Below are positions 18,047 through 26,847 of a stretch of 64,000 bases of DNA, in pieces. The notes under the pieces are model-generated. The model was given only the letters and a program-made list of their open reading frames with translations, was not told the origin of the DNA and made no database searches. How positions within the stretch are numbered: position 1 is the stretch's first letter; each line of letters opens with the position of its first letter. Origin of the DNA: Vulcanimicrobium winogradskyi (lineage in GTDB: Bacteria > Vulcanimicrobiota > Vulcanimicrobiia > Vulcanimicrobiales > Vulcanimicrobiaceae). The stretch lies in the NCBI GenBank assembly GCA_003134965.1, contig PLDA01000002.1:62001-126000 (forward strand), given 5' to 3'. A program made the translations under genes and the position numbers.

Positions 18047-19639
18047 TCATCGGCCCGACGCGAAGCTGTGCAGTTGATCGGACGAACCGTTGAATCGGTC
18101 GAGGTCGACGGTTCCGGTGATGCCGGCGACCTTTCCGGTCGCCGCATACTGCCAGAACCTCCAGGTCGTTCCGTTGCCCGGCACTTCGGGCACCGCAACG
18201 CCGTAGCTCGCAATCCAGAGCGGGTGTTTCGAGAGCGCGGGTGCGGCGGCAAACAGCGTCGCAAAATCCGCGTAGCCGGCGTAGAGAATCGACGGTCGTC
18301 CCGTCGCCCCGTCGACCACAGCGAGATACGTGAGGATCTTCTTCGCGTTCGCCTGGGCATCACCGCCGTGGATCGACTCGATGTCGAGCACTGCCGGCAG
18401 GTCACCCGCCTCTATTTTTACGTGGCCGAGGAAATTGCGGGCCTGCTCACCCGGATCGTCGTCGAGCACGAAGAAGTGGTACGCGCCCCGGACGAGCCCG
18501 ATGCTCTTGCTCGCTGTCCAGTTCGTTTCGAATCGCTGGTCCGCAACGCGCGCTCCCTGCGTGGCCCTGATGAAAGCGAACGCGACTGCGTCCCGTCCGA
18601 CCGACGGCCAATCGATGACACCGTTGAAGCTGCTGACGTCGATCCCGGCCGTTGTTGCGGTGCCGTTCCGCCCGCCGGCGGGCGCGATCGTCGCGATCGG
18701 AAGCGGCGTCGGCACCGGTGCGCTCGCGGTGCTCTCCGGCGACGCGCGAGCTTGGACGATCTCCGGCGGGCGCACTTTCAGGCTGAGCGAGACGGGCGCC
18801 CAAAGCAGCGTCCGTGCGGCAGCACCGGATCCCTGTGGGACGGGGACGACGGCTCCGGTCAACGTAACGGTCGATCCCTTCGACGCTACGCCAATCACCG
18901 GACCGGTCGATTGCAGAGGGCTCGTCATTTGCCGGATGTTCACGTTTGCAATCGTCACGACCGGATCGCCCGGCTTCGGAACTTTCGTCTGGCGAATCGT
19001 TCGCGCCGCCGAGAGTGCGGCGCCGCCCGGCGCGGCAACGCCGAGATACATCCACCCCGTCGTTCCGACGGCGGTCGTCGCCTGCAGGATCTGCGAAGCA
19101 GCGGTGCCGCCTGACGTGGTCTCCGGAACGATGCGCCGCGCCGCCTCACCACCGCCGGCGTGCGGCGCCGGGGTCTCGTTGCGGACGGCGGTCGCGACTT
19201 GCCTGGTTTGCGTCTGCTTCGCCTGCGCGGCGAGCGTCACCGCACACGGCGGCGGCTGGGTTGACGTGGAACTGGAGAAGAGAAACGCGTACAGCGTCGG
19301 CGCCATCGAATCCGGAACATCCCCCGCAGCCGCCAAATAGAGGCTGCCTGCGTCGCACCGTTGCTGCGTCGTCGCCGCAAGGTGCATGAGGTTCTCGATC
19401 GTCTTCTTGATGGCGACGGCACCTTCAGACGGATTGAGCGAAACGAGCGCCTGTTGATACGCCGCCTCGAAGGCGGACTTCTCGGCCGGCTTCGGCTGCG
19501 GGAGCGGGAAGAGCACGTAGACGACGTATCCGATCACGGCCATCAGGAAGAACGCGGCGATGATCTGGACGGCGCGCGGAAGCTTCAGAACGAGCTCGAT
19601 GAACTTGTCGATCAGATCCTTCAGTACGTCCATGAGCAC
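18047..19639 (-). CDS. Membrane-anchored GH25 muramidase with SH3-like domain
   Basis: Glycoside hydrolase family 25 enzymes cleave the beta-1,4 MurNAc-GlcNAc bond of peptidoglycan. 530 residues: transmembrane segment at about 24-46 (VQIIAAFFLMAVIGYVVYVLF), a helical region with QRCDAGSLYLAAAG, a low-complexity linker, an SH3_3-like domain near 225-290 (VVTIANVNIRQMTSPLQSTGPVIGVASKG), and the C-terminal GH25 domain from ~330. The latter has GIDVSSFNGVIDWPSV, FAFIRATQG, GAYHFF, the catalytic Asp/Glu pair in AVLDIE and WRFWQYA...VDLDRFNG. GTG 19639 or ATG 19633 could be the start. Domain order suggests a periplasmic wall hydrolase held at the inner membrane. Confidence 0.88.
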   Translation of the reverse strand: MLMDVLKDLIDKFIELVLKLPRAVQIIAAFFLMAVIGYVVYVLFPLPQPKPAEKSAFEAAYQQALVSLNPSEGAVAIKKTIENLMHLAATTQQRCDAGSLYLAAAGDVPDSMAPTLYAFLFSSSTSTQPPPCAVTLAAQAKQTQTRQVATAVRNETPAPHAGGGEAARRIVPETTSGGTAASQILQATTAVGTTGWMYLGVAAPGGAALSAARTIRQTKVPKPGDPVVTIANVNIRQMTSPLQSTGPVIGVASKGSTVTLTGAVVPVPQGSGAAARTLLWAPVSLSLKVRPPEIVQARASPESTASAPVPTPLPIATIAPAGGRNGTATTAGIDVSSFNGVIDWPSVGRDAVAFAFIRATQGARVADQRFETNWTASKSIGLVRGAYHFFVLDDDPGEQARNFLGHVKIEAGDLPAVLDIESIHGGDAQANAKKILTYLAVVDGATGRPSILYAGYADFATLFAAAPALSKHPLWIASYGVAVPEVPGNGTTWRFWQYAATGKVAGITGTVDLDRFNGSSDQLHSFASGR

Positions 19640-19770
19640 CCCGACGCCTAACTAGCTGTGCTTTACTGGCAAGCCTTCGACACCAGGTCCCGACCTCCCG
19701 CCGAGACGCAAGCGATTCGGCGCGCGTCGGCGACGGGAACCTCGGCTTCGCGGAGCTGGTTTCCTAAGTA

Positions 19771-21600
19771 TTGATGCTCGGCGGCCCTCCGGTCCACTTG
19801 ATGTGGTCCCAAATGTACAATCCGAATCGTCCGAAGGTGACGAAGCGGGTCGATCTGCGCCGCATCCTGGCGTTCTTCCGGCCGTACCTCCCGCAGGAAG
19901 CACAGGTGCTCGCCTGCATCCTCGTCGTTGCGCTGCTCGGTCTGCTCCCGCCGCTCTTCACGCGGTGGCTGATCGACGGAGCGATCCCAGCCCGTGACAT
20001 GCACGCCGTATCGCTTGCCGTCGGCGGGATGGTCGCCAGCGCGCTCGTCGCCGGCGCGCTCGGCGTCTACCAGGGCTTCCTGAACTCGCTGATCGGCGAG
20101 GGGATCATGCGCGACATCAGGACCAGCCTGGTCGCGCATCTCCATCGCATGCCGCTGTCGTTCTTCACTGGGACGAAGACCGGCGAGATCATGAACCGCG
20201 TCTCGAACGACGTCGACAACATCGACAACGTCGTGACCGGGACGCTGGTCTCGATCGTCACCAACCTCTTCACCATGGTGACCACCGTCGTCACGATCTT
20301 CGTCCTCGACTGGCGCCTCGCGCTGGTCGCGATGGCAGTCATCCCGCTGATGATCGTCCCGCTCTCGCCGGTCGGACGCCGGATGTACGACGTCCGCAAA
20401 CTGACGCGCGAAAAGCGCGACGAGATCGAGTCGATCACGCAGGAGACGCTCTCGATCAGCGGGATCACCCTGATCAAGTCGTTCGTCCGCGAGCGGTTCG
20501 AGCGCGAGCGTTTCTACCAAGCCGGAACCGAGTTGATGAAACTCGAGATCTCGCTCGCAATGGTCGGCCGGTGGTTCATCGCCGCGATCACCGCGCTCGT
20601 CGTGATCGGCCCCGCCGTCGTGTGGCTGACGGGCGGATGGCTCGCGATCACCAGCGGCCTCACCATCGGAACGATCGTCGCGTTCGTCGCCTTTCTGGGA
20701 CGCCTGTACGGTCCGGCGTCCGCGCTCGCCGGCGTGCAGGTTCAGGTGGTCTCCGCACTGGCCGTCTTCGAACGGATCTTCGAGTATCTCGACATGGCGC
20801 CCGAAGGCGCCGAGAAGCCTGATGCGACGGCCCTGCGCGACGTGCGCGGCGAGATCGCGTTCGAGGGCGTGGAGTTCTCCTACACGCCGGAGCGCAGCGC
20901 GCTGCGCGGCGTCACGTTCCACGTCGCACCCGGTGAGATGGCGGCGTTCGTCGGTCCGTCCGGCGCCGGGAAGACGACGATCACGCAACTCGTGCCGCGC
21001 TTCTACGATCCGCAGGCCGGTGCCGTCCGCATCGACGGCCACGACGTTCGCGACGTCACGCTGGCCTCGCTGCGTGAGAACATCGGGATCGTGACGCAGG
21101 AGACGTACCTGTTCCACGACACGATCGGCGCCAATCTGCGCTACGCGCGCCCTGATGCGACCGATGCCGAGCTGATCTCGGCGGCACGGGCCGCGAACAT
21201 TCACGAGTTCATAGCCACCCTCCCCGACGGTTACCAGACCGTCGTCGGCGAGCGCGGGCACAAGCTCTCCGGCGGCGAGCGCCAGCGTCTCGCGATCGCG
21301 CGCGTCCTGCTCAAGAACCCGCGCGTGCTGATCCTCGACGAAGCGACGAGCGCGCTCGATTCGGCGAACGAAGCGGCGATCCAAGCCGCGCTGGTGCCGC
21401 TGTTGGAAGGACGGACGAGCCTGGTGATCGCGCACCGGCTCTCAACGGTGCAGAATGCCGACGTGATCTTCGTCGTCGAGGACGGGCGCATCACCGAACA
21501 GGGCACCCACGCCGGGCTGCTCGCCCGTGACGGCGCGTACGCGCGCCTCTATTGGAAGCAGTTCCGCGACCGCGCGGTGACGGAGGCGGTCGGAACCTGA
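19771..21600 (+). CDS. ABC exporter, fused permease-ATPase (MsbA/BmrA-like)
   Basis: Half-transporter that would dimerise in the inner membrane and export lipids or hydrophobic compounds. About 609 residues: six membrane helices in residues ~45-320, with the type I exporter coupling motif TGEIMNRVSNDVDNIDNVV. The nucleotide-binding domain has VEFSYTPERSALRGVTFHVAPGE, Walker A GPSGAGKTT, Q-loop TQETYLFHDTI, LSGGERQRLAIAR, Walker B VLILDEATSALD and H-loop IAHRLSTVQ. TTG 19771 or ATG 19774 are possible starts; ATG at 19801 is also in frame. Its stop overlaps the next ATPase start (TGATG). Confidence 0.93.
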   Translation: MMLGGPPVHLMWSQMYNPNRPKVTKRVDLRRILAFFRPYLPQEAQVLACILVVALLGLLPPLFTRWLIDGAIPARDMHAVSLAVGGMVASALVAGALGVYQGFLNSLIGEGIMRDIRTSLVAHLHRMPLSFFTGTKTGEIMNRVSNDVDNIDNVVTGTLVSIVTNLFTMVTTVVTIFVLDWRLALVAMAVIPLMIVPLSPVGRRMYDVRKLTREKRDEIESITQETLSISGITLIKSFVRERFERERFYQAGTELMKLEISLAMVGRWFIAAITALVVIGPAVVWLTGGWLAITSGLTIGTIVAFVAFLGRLYGPASALAGVQVQVVSALAVFERIFEYLDMAPEGAEKPDATALRDVRGEIAFEGVEFSYTPERSALRGVTFHVAPGEMAAFVGPSGAGKTTITQLVPRFYDPQAGAVRIDGHDVRDVTLASLRENIGIVTQETYLFHDTIGANLRYARPDATDAELISAARAANIHEFIATLPDGYQTVVGERGHKLSGGERQRLAIARVLLKNPRVLILDEATSALDSANEAAIQAALVPLLEGRTSLVIAHRLSTVQNADVIFVVEDGRITEQGTHAGLLARDGAYARLYWKQFRDRAVTEAVGT

Positions 21601-22349
21601 TGCCGGCGCTCCGCGGCGCCGGACTCGCGGTTCGCGCGCTGACGAAGCGCTTCGGCCGGAAAACCGCCGTCGACGATCTGTCGTTCGAGGTGGCGCGCGG
21701 CGAGATCGTCGCCGTCGCCGGACCGAACGGCGCCGGCAAGTCGACGACGCTGATGTGCCTCGCGGGACTCGTCCGCCCTGATGCGGGAACGATCGCCTTC
21801 GACGGCGCCGTGCTCGGCCCGGAACGCGGACGTGCGATCGCGCTGATCCCTGAGACGCCGGACGTCTATCCGCTGCTCACGGTGTGGGAGCACCTCGCGT
21901 TCGTCGCCGCCCTGACGCGACAGCCTCCGGGCTGGGAAGAGCGCGCGGAGACGCTGCTCGACCGGCTCGAGCTCACGGCCGACCGCGACACGCTCGGCAA
22001 CGCCCTTTCGAAGGGGATGCGTCAGAAGACGCTGCTCGCCGCGACCGTGCTCGGCGGCACGCCGGTGCTGTTGCTCGACGAACCGATGGTCGGACTCGAT
22101 CCGCTCGGTCAGCGCGAGTTGCGCGCGCTGCTGACCGCGTTGCGCTCCGACGGACACGCGATCCTGGTGAGCACGCACCTGCTCGAGAACGCGGCGGCGA
22201 TGTGCGACCGCATGCTGGTGCTCGACCGCGGGCGGCTGGTCGCGAGTGGGACGATCGACGAGCTGCGCGCGCGGCGCGGCGACGGTTCGATCGAAGACGT
22301 CTTCCTCGACGTGACCCTTCGACAAGCTCAGGACAGGCTGCGCTCGTGA
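21600..22349 (+). CDS. ABC transporter ATP-binding protein
   Basis: ATPase of an ABC-2-type exporter whose permease is the next gene. 249 residues with Walker A GPNGAGKST, PETPDVYPLLTVWEHL as Q-loop region, a slightly unusual signature LSKGMRQKTLLAATVLGG, Walker B VLLLDEPMVGLDP and switch STHLLENAAAMCD. The ATG overlaps the preceding exporter stop by one base. The last 11 residues (LRQAQDRLRS and context) are encoded by a copy of the 18-bp dispersed repeat described below, so the C-terminus appears to have been extended by a repeat insertion. GTGA overlap with the downstream permease. Confidence 0.92.
   Translation: MPALRGAGLAVRALTKRFGRKTAVDDLSFEVARGEIVAVAGPNGAGKSTTLMCLAGLVRPDAGTIAFDGAVLGPERGRAIALIPETPDVYPLLTVWEHLAFVAALTRQPPGWEERAETLLDRLELTADRDTLGNALSKGMRQKTLLAATVLGGTPVLLLDEPMVGLDPLGQRELRALLTALRSDGHAILVSTHLLENAAAMCDRMLVLDRGRLVASGTIDELRARRGDGSIEDVFLDVTLRQAQDRLRS
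22315..22332 (+). repeat. Dispersed in-frame repeat, copy 1 (encodes LRQAQ)
   Basis: CCCTTCGACAAGCTCAGG near the 3' end of the ATPase gene, read as ...L-R-Q-A-Q-D. Three further copies in this window are at 35150-35167, 46903-46920 and 60542-60559, each in the same reading frame of its host gene. Confidence 0.85.
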
Positions 22350-23926
22350 ACGGCTTGATCGCACTCTCGTACGGCGACCGGCACGCACTGGTCAACGCGC
22401 TCCGCTCGCTGCGAACGCGCCCGGGCCGGCTTGCGATGTGGGGGCTCTACGCGGTGGCGATCCTCGCCTTCGCGTTCTTCAAGACCACGCCGCGCGCGCA
22501 CCCTACGGCGGGGCCGCCTCCGTTCTTCGTGCTCGCCGTAAACGACCTCTGGGTGTGCGGTTTCGGGCTCGCGTTCGGCGTCGTGTTGGCGACGGGGACG
22601 TCGCGCTGGCTCGGCGTCTTCTCCTCGCGCGCCGAAGCGCTGCTGCTCACCCGCGCCGAGATGGCGCCGCTGGTCGTCGCGGCGTATCTCCAAATGCGCG
22701 CGGTCGCGATCGCGCTCGCGCAGGGGTTCGCCCGGTTCGCGTATTTCATCGTGTTCGGGATTCCGTCGGGAACGACGGTCTGGGCGCTCCTCGCGCAGCT
22801 TCTCTTCTTCGCCGCCGCCGGTGCCGCGATCGCCAGCGTCGCGCTTCCGCGCGCGCTCGCCCGCGGCGCCTCGCGCATCGCGATGATCGCGGCCGGGAGC
22901 ACGATCGCCGCGGCCGCGGCGCTCCCGCTCGCCCTCGACGGACTGCGGGTGCTGCGGCTGCCCGAGACCGCGTCGCTGCTGCGCCACGCGCCGGCCGTGC
23001 ATCCCGGCGCGGTCATGAGCGCGCTCGCCGCCGGCGACCTGCGCGCGGTCTTGGTCCCGCTCGCCGTCGCGCTCGTCGCGACGGCGGCGTTCGCGCTTGC
23101 GGCGCGCGATGCGTACCCGGAACTCTACACGATCTCGCTTGCGAACCTCGAGTGGCGTATGCGCGTACGGACACGGCGCACGGCGAACAGCGACGACGCG
23201 GCCGCCGAGCCGGATGCGAAGACGGTGCGCAGCGCGACCGGCACGCGACTGCACGGCGCGCTCGCGCTGGTGTGGGCCGACGCGCTGATGTTCGCTCGCA
23301 ACGTCTCGCCGGTGGTCACCGGGATCGTCGCGCTTCTCGCGCTCGTCGGCGGTGCCGCTTTCGCGACCCTCGCGCGCCACGATCCGGAGCTGACGTTCGG
23401 TATCCTGACCGGCGCCGGGCCGGGTCTTGCGATCGCCGTCGCGTCGACGACCGGAGTGCGGCTGGCGCCCGCCTTGCGCATGCCGCTGTTCTGGCTCGGC
23501 GACGTCCCGCTCGCGGCGCGCCTCGCTGCATGGGCGGCCGGCGCCCTCTGGCGCGACGCCGTGCTGGTCGCGCTGGTCGCGATCGGCTACGCCGCCGTCG
23601 CTCGCGACGCGCGCGCGCCGCTGCTCGTCTTCATCGGTGCGACGGGTCTGCTCGCGCTCACCCGCGCCGTCGGTCTCGCCGTGTTCGCGCTCTTTCCGAA
23701 CCGGCTCGACCAGCGGGGGCCCGCGATGATCGTGCGCGCGATCCTCTCGTTCGCGCTGGTCGCGCCGCCGGTCGTCGCGGGCGCCGTCGCGACGGCGGCC
23801 TTCGGCGTCCCGCTCGTCGTCGGCGTGCTGGCCGGCACGGGCGTCGCGATCGCGGAAGCAGCCGCGCTCGTGCTGTTCGCGGCATGGCGCCTCGCCGGAC
23901 GCGTCGATTCGCTCTCGCTCGCGTGA
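22346..23926 (+). CDS. Multi-spanning ABC exporter permease (putative)
   Basis: 526-residue membrane protein translated from a GTG overlapping the ATPase stop, so almost certainly its partner. Around 12 hydrophobic segments in two blocks (about 30-270 and 310-520) separated by a charged loop with RMRVRTRRTANSDDAAAEPDAK. The N-terminal ALVNALRSLRTRPGRLAMWGLYAVA and the paired hydrophobic hairpins resemble the 'putative ABC exporter' permease family rather than standard ABC-2 proteins. Strong alanine/arginine bias makes family recognition weak. Substrate unknown. Confidence 0.75.
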   Translation: MNGLIALSYGDRHALVNALRSLRTRPGRLAMWGLYAVAILAFAFFKTTPRAHPTAGPPPFFVLAVNDLWVCGFGLAFGVVLATGTSRWLGVFSSRAEALLLTRAEMAPLVVAAYLQMRAVAIALAQGFARFAYFIVFGIPSGTTVWALLAQLLFFAAAGAAIASVALPRALARGASRIAMIAAGSTIAAAAALPLALDGLRVLRLPETASLLRHAPAVHPGAVMSALAAGDLRAVLVPLAVALVATAAFALAARDAYPELYTISLANLEWRMRVRTRRTANSDDAAAEPDAKTVRSATGTRLHGALALVWADALMFARNVSPVVTGIVALLALVGGAAFATLARHDPELTFGILTGAGPGLAIAVASTTGVRLAPALRMPLFWLGDVPLAARLAAWAAGALWRDAVLVALVAIGYAAVARDARAPLLVFIGATGLLALTRAVGLAVFALFPNRLDQRGPAMIVRAILSFALVAPPVVAGAVATAAFGVPLVVGVLAGTGVAIAEAAALVLFAAWRLAGRVDSLSLA

Positions 23927-23930
23927 GCCG

Positions 23931-24887
23931 CTAGGTCAGCTCTTCCCAGCCGAGGACGCGCGAGGTCAGTTCCGTGCGGTTCCGCGAGTTCGTCTTGCGC
24001 AGCAGCTGCTTGAGGTGGAACGTGGCGGTCGAACCGGAGATCGACAGCGACTCGCCGATCTCGGTGCTGGACGCGCCGCGCAGCACTTCACCCAAGACCT
24101 GACCTTCTCGGCGGCTGAGCCCGTAGCGCGTCATTGCGCGCAGCACCGTCGCGCGCCGGCGTGCCGGCTCGACCGAGACCAGGAAGAACGGTGACGAACC
24201 GCCGACCAAGCGCGCCAGCCGCACGAACGCGAACGGCAGCGCTCGCGAGACGGCGGCCCCGCGCGGCGACGCGGCGAGCTCGCCGACGAGTTGCGTCAGC
24301 GTTCCGGCGAGCAGCGGCGGTGCGTGCCCCTGGCGCGGACGATAGAGGGCGTGGAGCGGTGAGTCGTCGAGCGCCGGCTCTTCCGCGAGGACGGGCCGCA
24401 ACTGCTCGTCGATGACGAAGACGACCGGTGCGCTGTTGCGGCGCCACTGCGGTGCCGCGCCGTCGACGATCCAATGCGTGAGCGCACCACCGTGCTCGTC
24501 GAGGAAACGGCGCGTCGCGGCGATCTGCGCCGGACGGAATCCGCGCGTGCCGTCGACGTCGAGCCGAATCACCCCGAGCGGGCCGCCGTGCCGTCCGAAG
24601 ACGAGGAACATCGCGCCGCCGGTGCGCGAGCGCACGACGAGCGCGGGGAGAGGTTCGTCGCGCAAGTGGAGATCGCGCAGGAGCGCCGCCCATTCGCGCT
24701 CGCTCTCGTCGCACGTGCGCGGCGACGGTGCGCCGCCGACGTACGACCGTAGCTCGTAGCGCTCCGCTCCCGCGATCGCGGCGAACACGTCGGCGGCGTA
24801 GCCGAGGGCTCCCGGCGCATCATCCTCGCGCGCAGAAAATCGCGGGTTGCCATGTACGATGGCCCCACCGGTCATGAATCGCTCCAT
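23931..24887 (-). CDS. LuxR-type transcriptional regulator
   Basis: 318 residues. The C-terminal ~60 form a LuxR/FixJ helix-turn-helix: LSRREGQVLGEVLRGASSTEIGESLSISGSTATFHLKQLLRKTNSRNRTEL. The N-terminal ~250 residues have no obvious receiver (no DD...D...K pattern) or autoinducer domain; there are two WxxxxxDL/WRRNSAPVVFVIDEQLRPVLAEEP stretches that look like a PAS-type fold (VVFVIDEQLRPVLAE is typical of a PAS start). I chose ATG 24887; the upstream 130 bases in frame are AT-richer and look like promoter. Convergent with the exporter gene, 4 bp apart. Target genes unknown. Confidence 0.8.
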   Translation of the reverse strand: MERFMTGGAIVHGNPRFSAREDDAPGALGYAADVFAAIAGAERYELRSYVGGAPSPRTCDESEREWAALLRDLHLRDEPLPALVVRSRTGGAMFLVFGRHGGPLGVIRLDVDGTRGFRPAQIAATRRFLDEHGGALTHWIVDGAAPQWRRNSAPVVFVIDEQLRPVLAEEPALDDSPLHALYRPRQGHAPPLLAGTLTQLVGELAASPRGAAVSRALPFAFVRLARLVGGSSPFFLVSVEPARRRATVLRAMTRYGLSRREGQVLGEVLRGASSTEIGESLSISGSTATFHLKQLLRKTNSRNRTELTSRVLGWEELT

Positions 24888-25019
24888 CTCGGCTGTGACG
24901 CCCTTCACAACATTTCGCAACCGGACGGCGGCAACACCCGCCGGGCGAGCTATGTTGTTTGGGATAAACGCCCCTAATAGTCCCGAGTCTTTAGTCCCTG
25001 AGACCCCGGCCGGCATCGC

Positions 25020-26741
25020 TCACCACGGTTCGCGAATCCCCGGCCGCGCGGAGCGGAGCCAGTCGGCGAAGTCCGGCGCGGTCATCGGCTGGGCGATCAA
25101 GTAGCCTTGCATTTGCTCGACGCCGTTGTCGACCAGCCACTTCGCCTGCTCGCGGTCCTCGACGCCGTCCGCGATCGTACGGATCTGTAGCGTCTGCGCG
25201 ACCCCGATCGCGGCCCGGGCGACGCGCTTCCACTGGCCGTCGCCGGCGGACGGGCTGGTGACGCGGCCGTCGACCTTGATGAAGTCGAGCGGGAGCGACG
25301 CCATCGCGGTGAGCGAGGTCGGGGTCGCGCCGAACCCGTCGAGGCCGATCGGGACGCCGAGCCTCCGCGCGTGCCGCAGGAACGTGCCGCCCGCGTCGCT
25401 GTCGGCGAGCATCGTCGCCTCGCGTACTTCGAGCGCGAGCTTGCTGGAGGCGTCCTCGATGTCGCGGATCAGGCTCTCGAGCTCCGACCAAACGGTCGAG
25501 TTGGCGTTCGAGATGTTGACGTGGATCCGCACGTCGATCTTTTCGTGCGTGGCGCGCAGCGTATCGGCAACGGCGCGCACGACCTTGACGTCGAGCGCCG
25601 ACGACGCCATCGCGCCGCCTTTGAAATCGAGAAACGTGCGCGGCGTCAGCCAGCCCCGCGACGGGTGCCTCCACCGGACGAGCGCTTCCGCGCCGACGAC
25701 CCGCATCGTCGACGTCGAGACGATCGGCTGATAGCAGAGCATGAAGTCGCGCTCGAAGTTCGCGTCGCGCAACCGCTCGCGGAACTCACGCCGCGCGCGC
25801 ACTTCCTGGCTGACCCCATCGCGGTACCAGCGCACGCTGTTCCCGCCGCTTTCCTTCGCGGCGTACAGCGCTTCGTCGGCGTGCTGGAGCAGTTGCTCGG
25901 GCGTGAGCCCGTCGTCGGGGGAGACCGCGATCCCGATGCTCGCCCGCACGAGGCTGGTGAAGCCTCCCTCTTGGACTTCGATCAGGACGCGCTCGAGGAA
26001 CCGCTGCGCGGCCTCGACCATCTCCAGTTCGTCGTCGACGACGGTCAGGATCGCGACGAACTCGTCGCCGCCGAGCCGCCCGACGAAGTCGTTGCGGCGG
26101 ACGCTCTCGCGCATCCGGCGGGCGGCTTCGATCAACGTCTGGTCGCCGACCGCATGGCCGAACGTGTCGTTGATCGCCTTGAAGCCGTCGAGGTCGATGA
26201 ACAGCACGCCGACGCGGCCGCCGCCGCGCTGTGCGGCGGCGAGGACGTTGTCGAGGTGGCGCAGCGTCGCCGTGCGCGAGGGGAGCTCGGTGAGCGGGTC
26301 GATCGCGCCTTCGCGGACCGGTTCCGGCTCCTCTTCGGTGCGCAGCAGCAGACGCGCGACCGCGCCGCTGACCGCGCGCGCGACGTCGTGATGCGCCGAG
26401 CGGCCGCGCGCCCAGCGCATTGCGAAGAAGTAGGGCGCCGTCGCCGTGAGGCGCGCAACGTAACGGTCGTCGTCGATGCTCTCGCGCGTCGGGACGCGCG
26501 ACGCTTCGGCCGCGAGCGCGGCGGCGGAGTCGTCCGCGACCCCGTCGGATGCCGCATACGAGACCAGCGAACCGTCGGGTCCGCACACGAGGGCGAGATC
26601 CGCGCCGGCGAGCGGTAGCGCTCCGGCGAGGATGACACGCATCAGGTCTTGCGACGATCGCCGCGACTCGACGGCGGCATGAAAAAGTTCAGCCAGGCCA
26701 TCGGTCTCGGCAGTTTCCCGTCGCCGTTCAGGCGTCAACAT
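25020..26741 (-). CDS. GGDEF-EAL protein with intact cyclase and altered EAL motifs
   Basis: 573 residues from ATG 26741. An N-terminal GAF-like sensor region (about 10-150) precedes a diguanylate cyclase domain with IDLDGFKAINDTFGHAVGD and the active-site RLGGDEFVAIL (~222), so c-di-GMP synthesis looks possible. The C-terminal EAL domain keeps EALVRW (~350), HVNIS, LEVRE and DFIKVDG but has LDGFGATPTSL where active enzymes have DDFGTGYSSL (~466), and IADGVE instead of AEGVE. Loss of one metal-binding Asp suggests a weak or dead phosphodiesterase that may only bind c-di-GMP. The next upstream gene is a more eroded paralogue. Confidence 0.88.
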   Translation of the reverse strand: MLTPERRRETAETDGLAELFHAAVESRRSSQDLMRVILAGALPLAGADLALVCGPDGSLVSYAASDGVADDSAAALAAEASRVPTRESIDDDRYVARLTATAPYFFAMRWARGRSAHHDVARAVSGAVARLLLRTEEEPEPVREGAIDPLTELPSRTATLRHLDNVLAAAQRGGGRVGVLFIDLDGFKAINDTFGHAVGDQTLIEAARRMRESVRRNDFVGRLGGDEFVAILTVVDDELEMVEAAQRFLERVLIEVQEGGFTSLVRASIGIAVSPDDGLTPEQLLQHADEALYAAKESGGNSVRWYRDGVSQEVRARREFRERLRDANFERDFMLCYQPIVSTSTMRVVGAEALVRWRHPSRGWLTPRTFLDFKGGAMASSALDVKVVRAVADTLRATHEKIDVRIHVNISNANSTVWSELESLIRDIEDASSKLALEVREATMLADSDAGGTFLRHARRLGVPIGLDGFGATPTSLTAMASLPLDFIKVDGRVTSPSAGDGQWKRVARAAIGVAQTLQIRTIADGVEDREQAKWLVDNGVEQMQGYLIAQPMTAPDFADWLRSARPGIREPW

Positions 26742-26847
26742 CTCCACGTCCTCGGGTCTCGAACTTCCCGGCTCGGCGGCAGCGCGCCCCTCGTCACGCC
26801 GCGAAGCCGTGAAAATCTCCCCGCCCGGAGAGGGCCGACCGTCTCTC

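Noticed and set aside
19663..21435. 590-codon minus-strand open frame opposite the ABC exporter
   Set aside because: Antisense shadow. Its last ~35 codons fall in the intergenic gap and look slightly protein-like, but there is no start or ribosome-binding site there.
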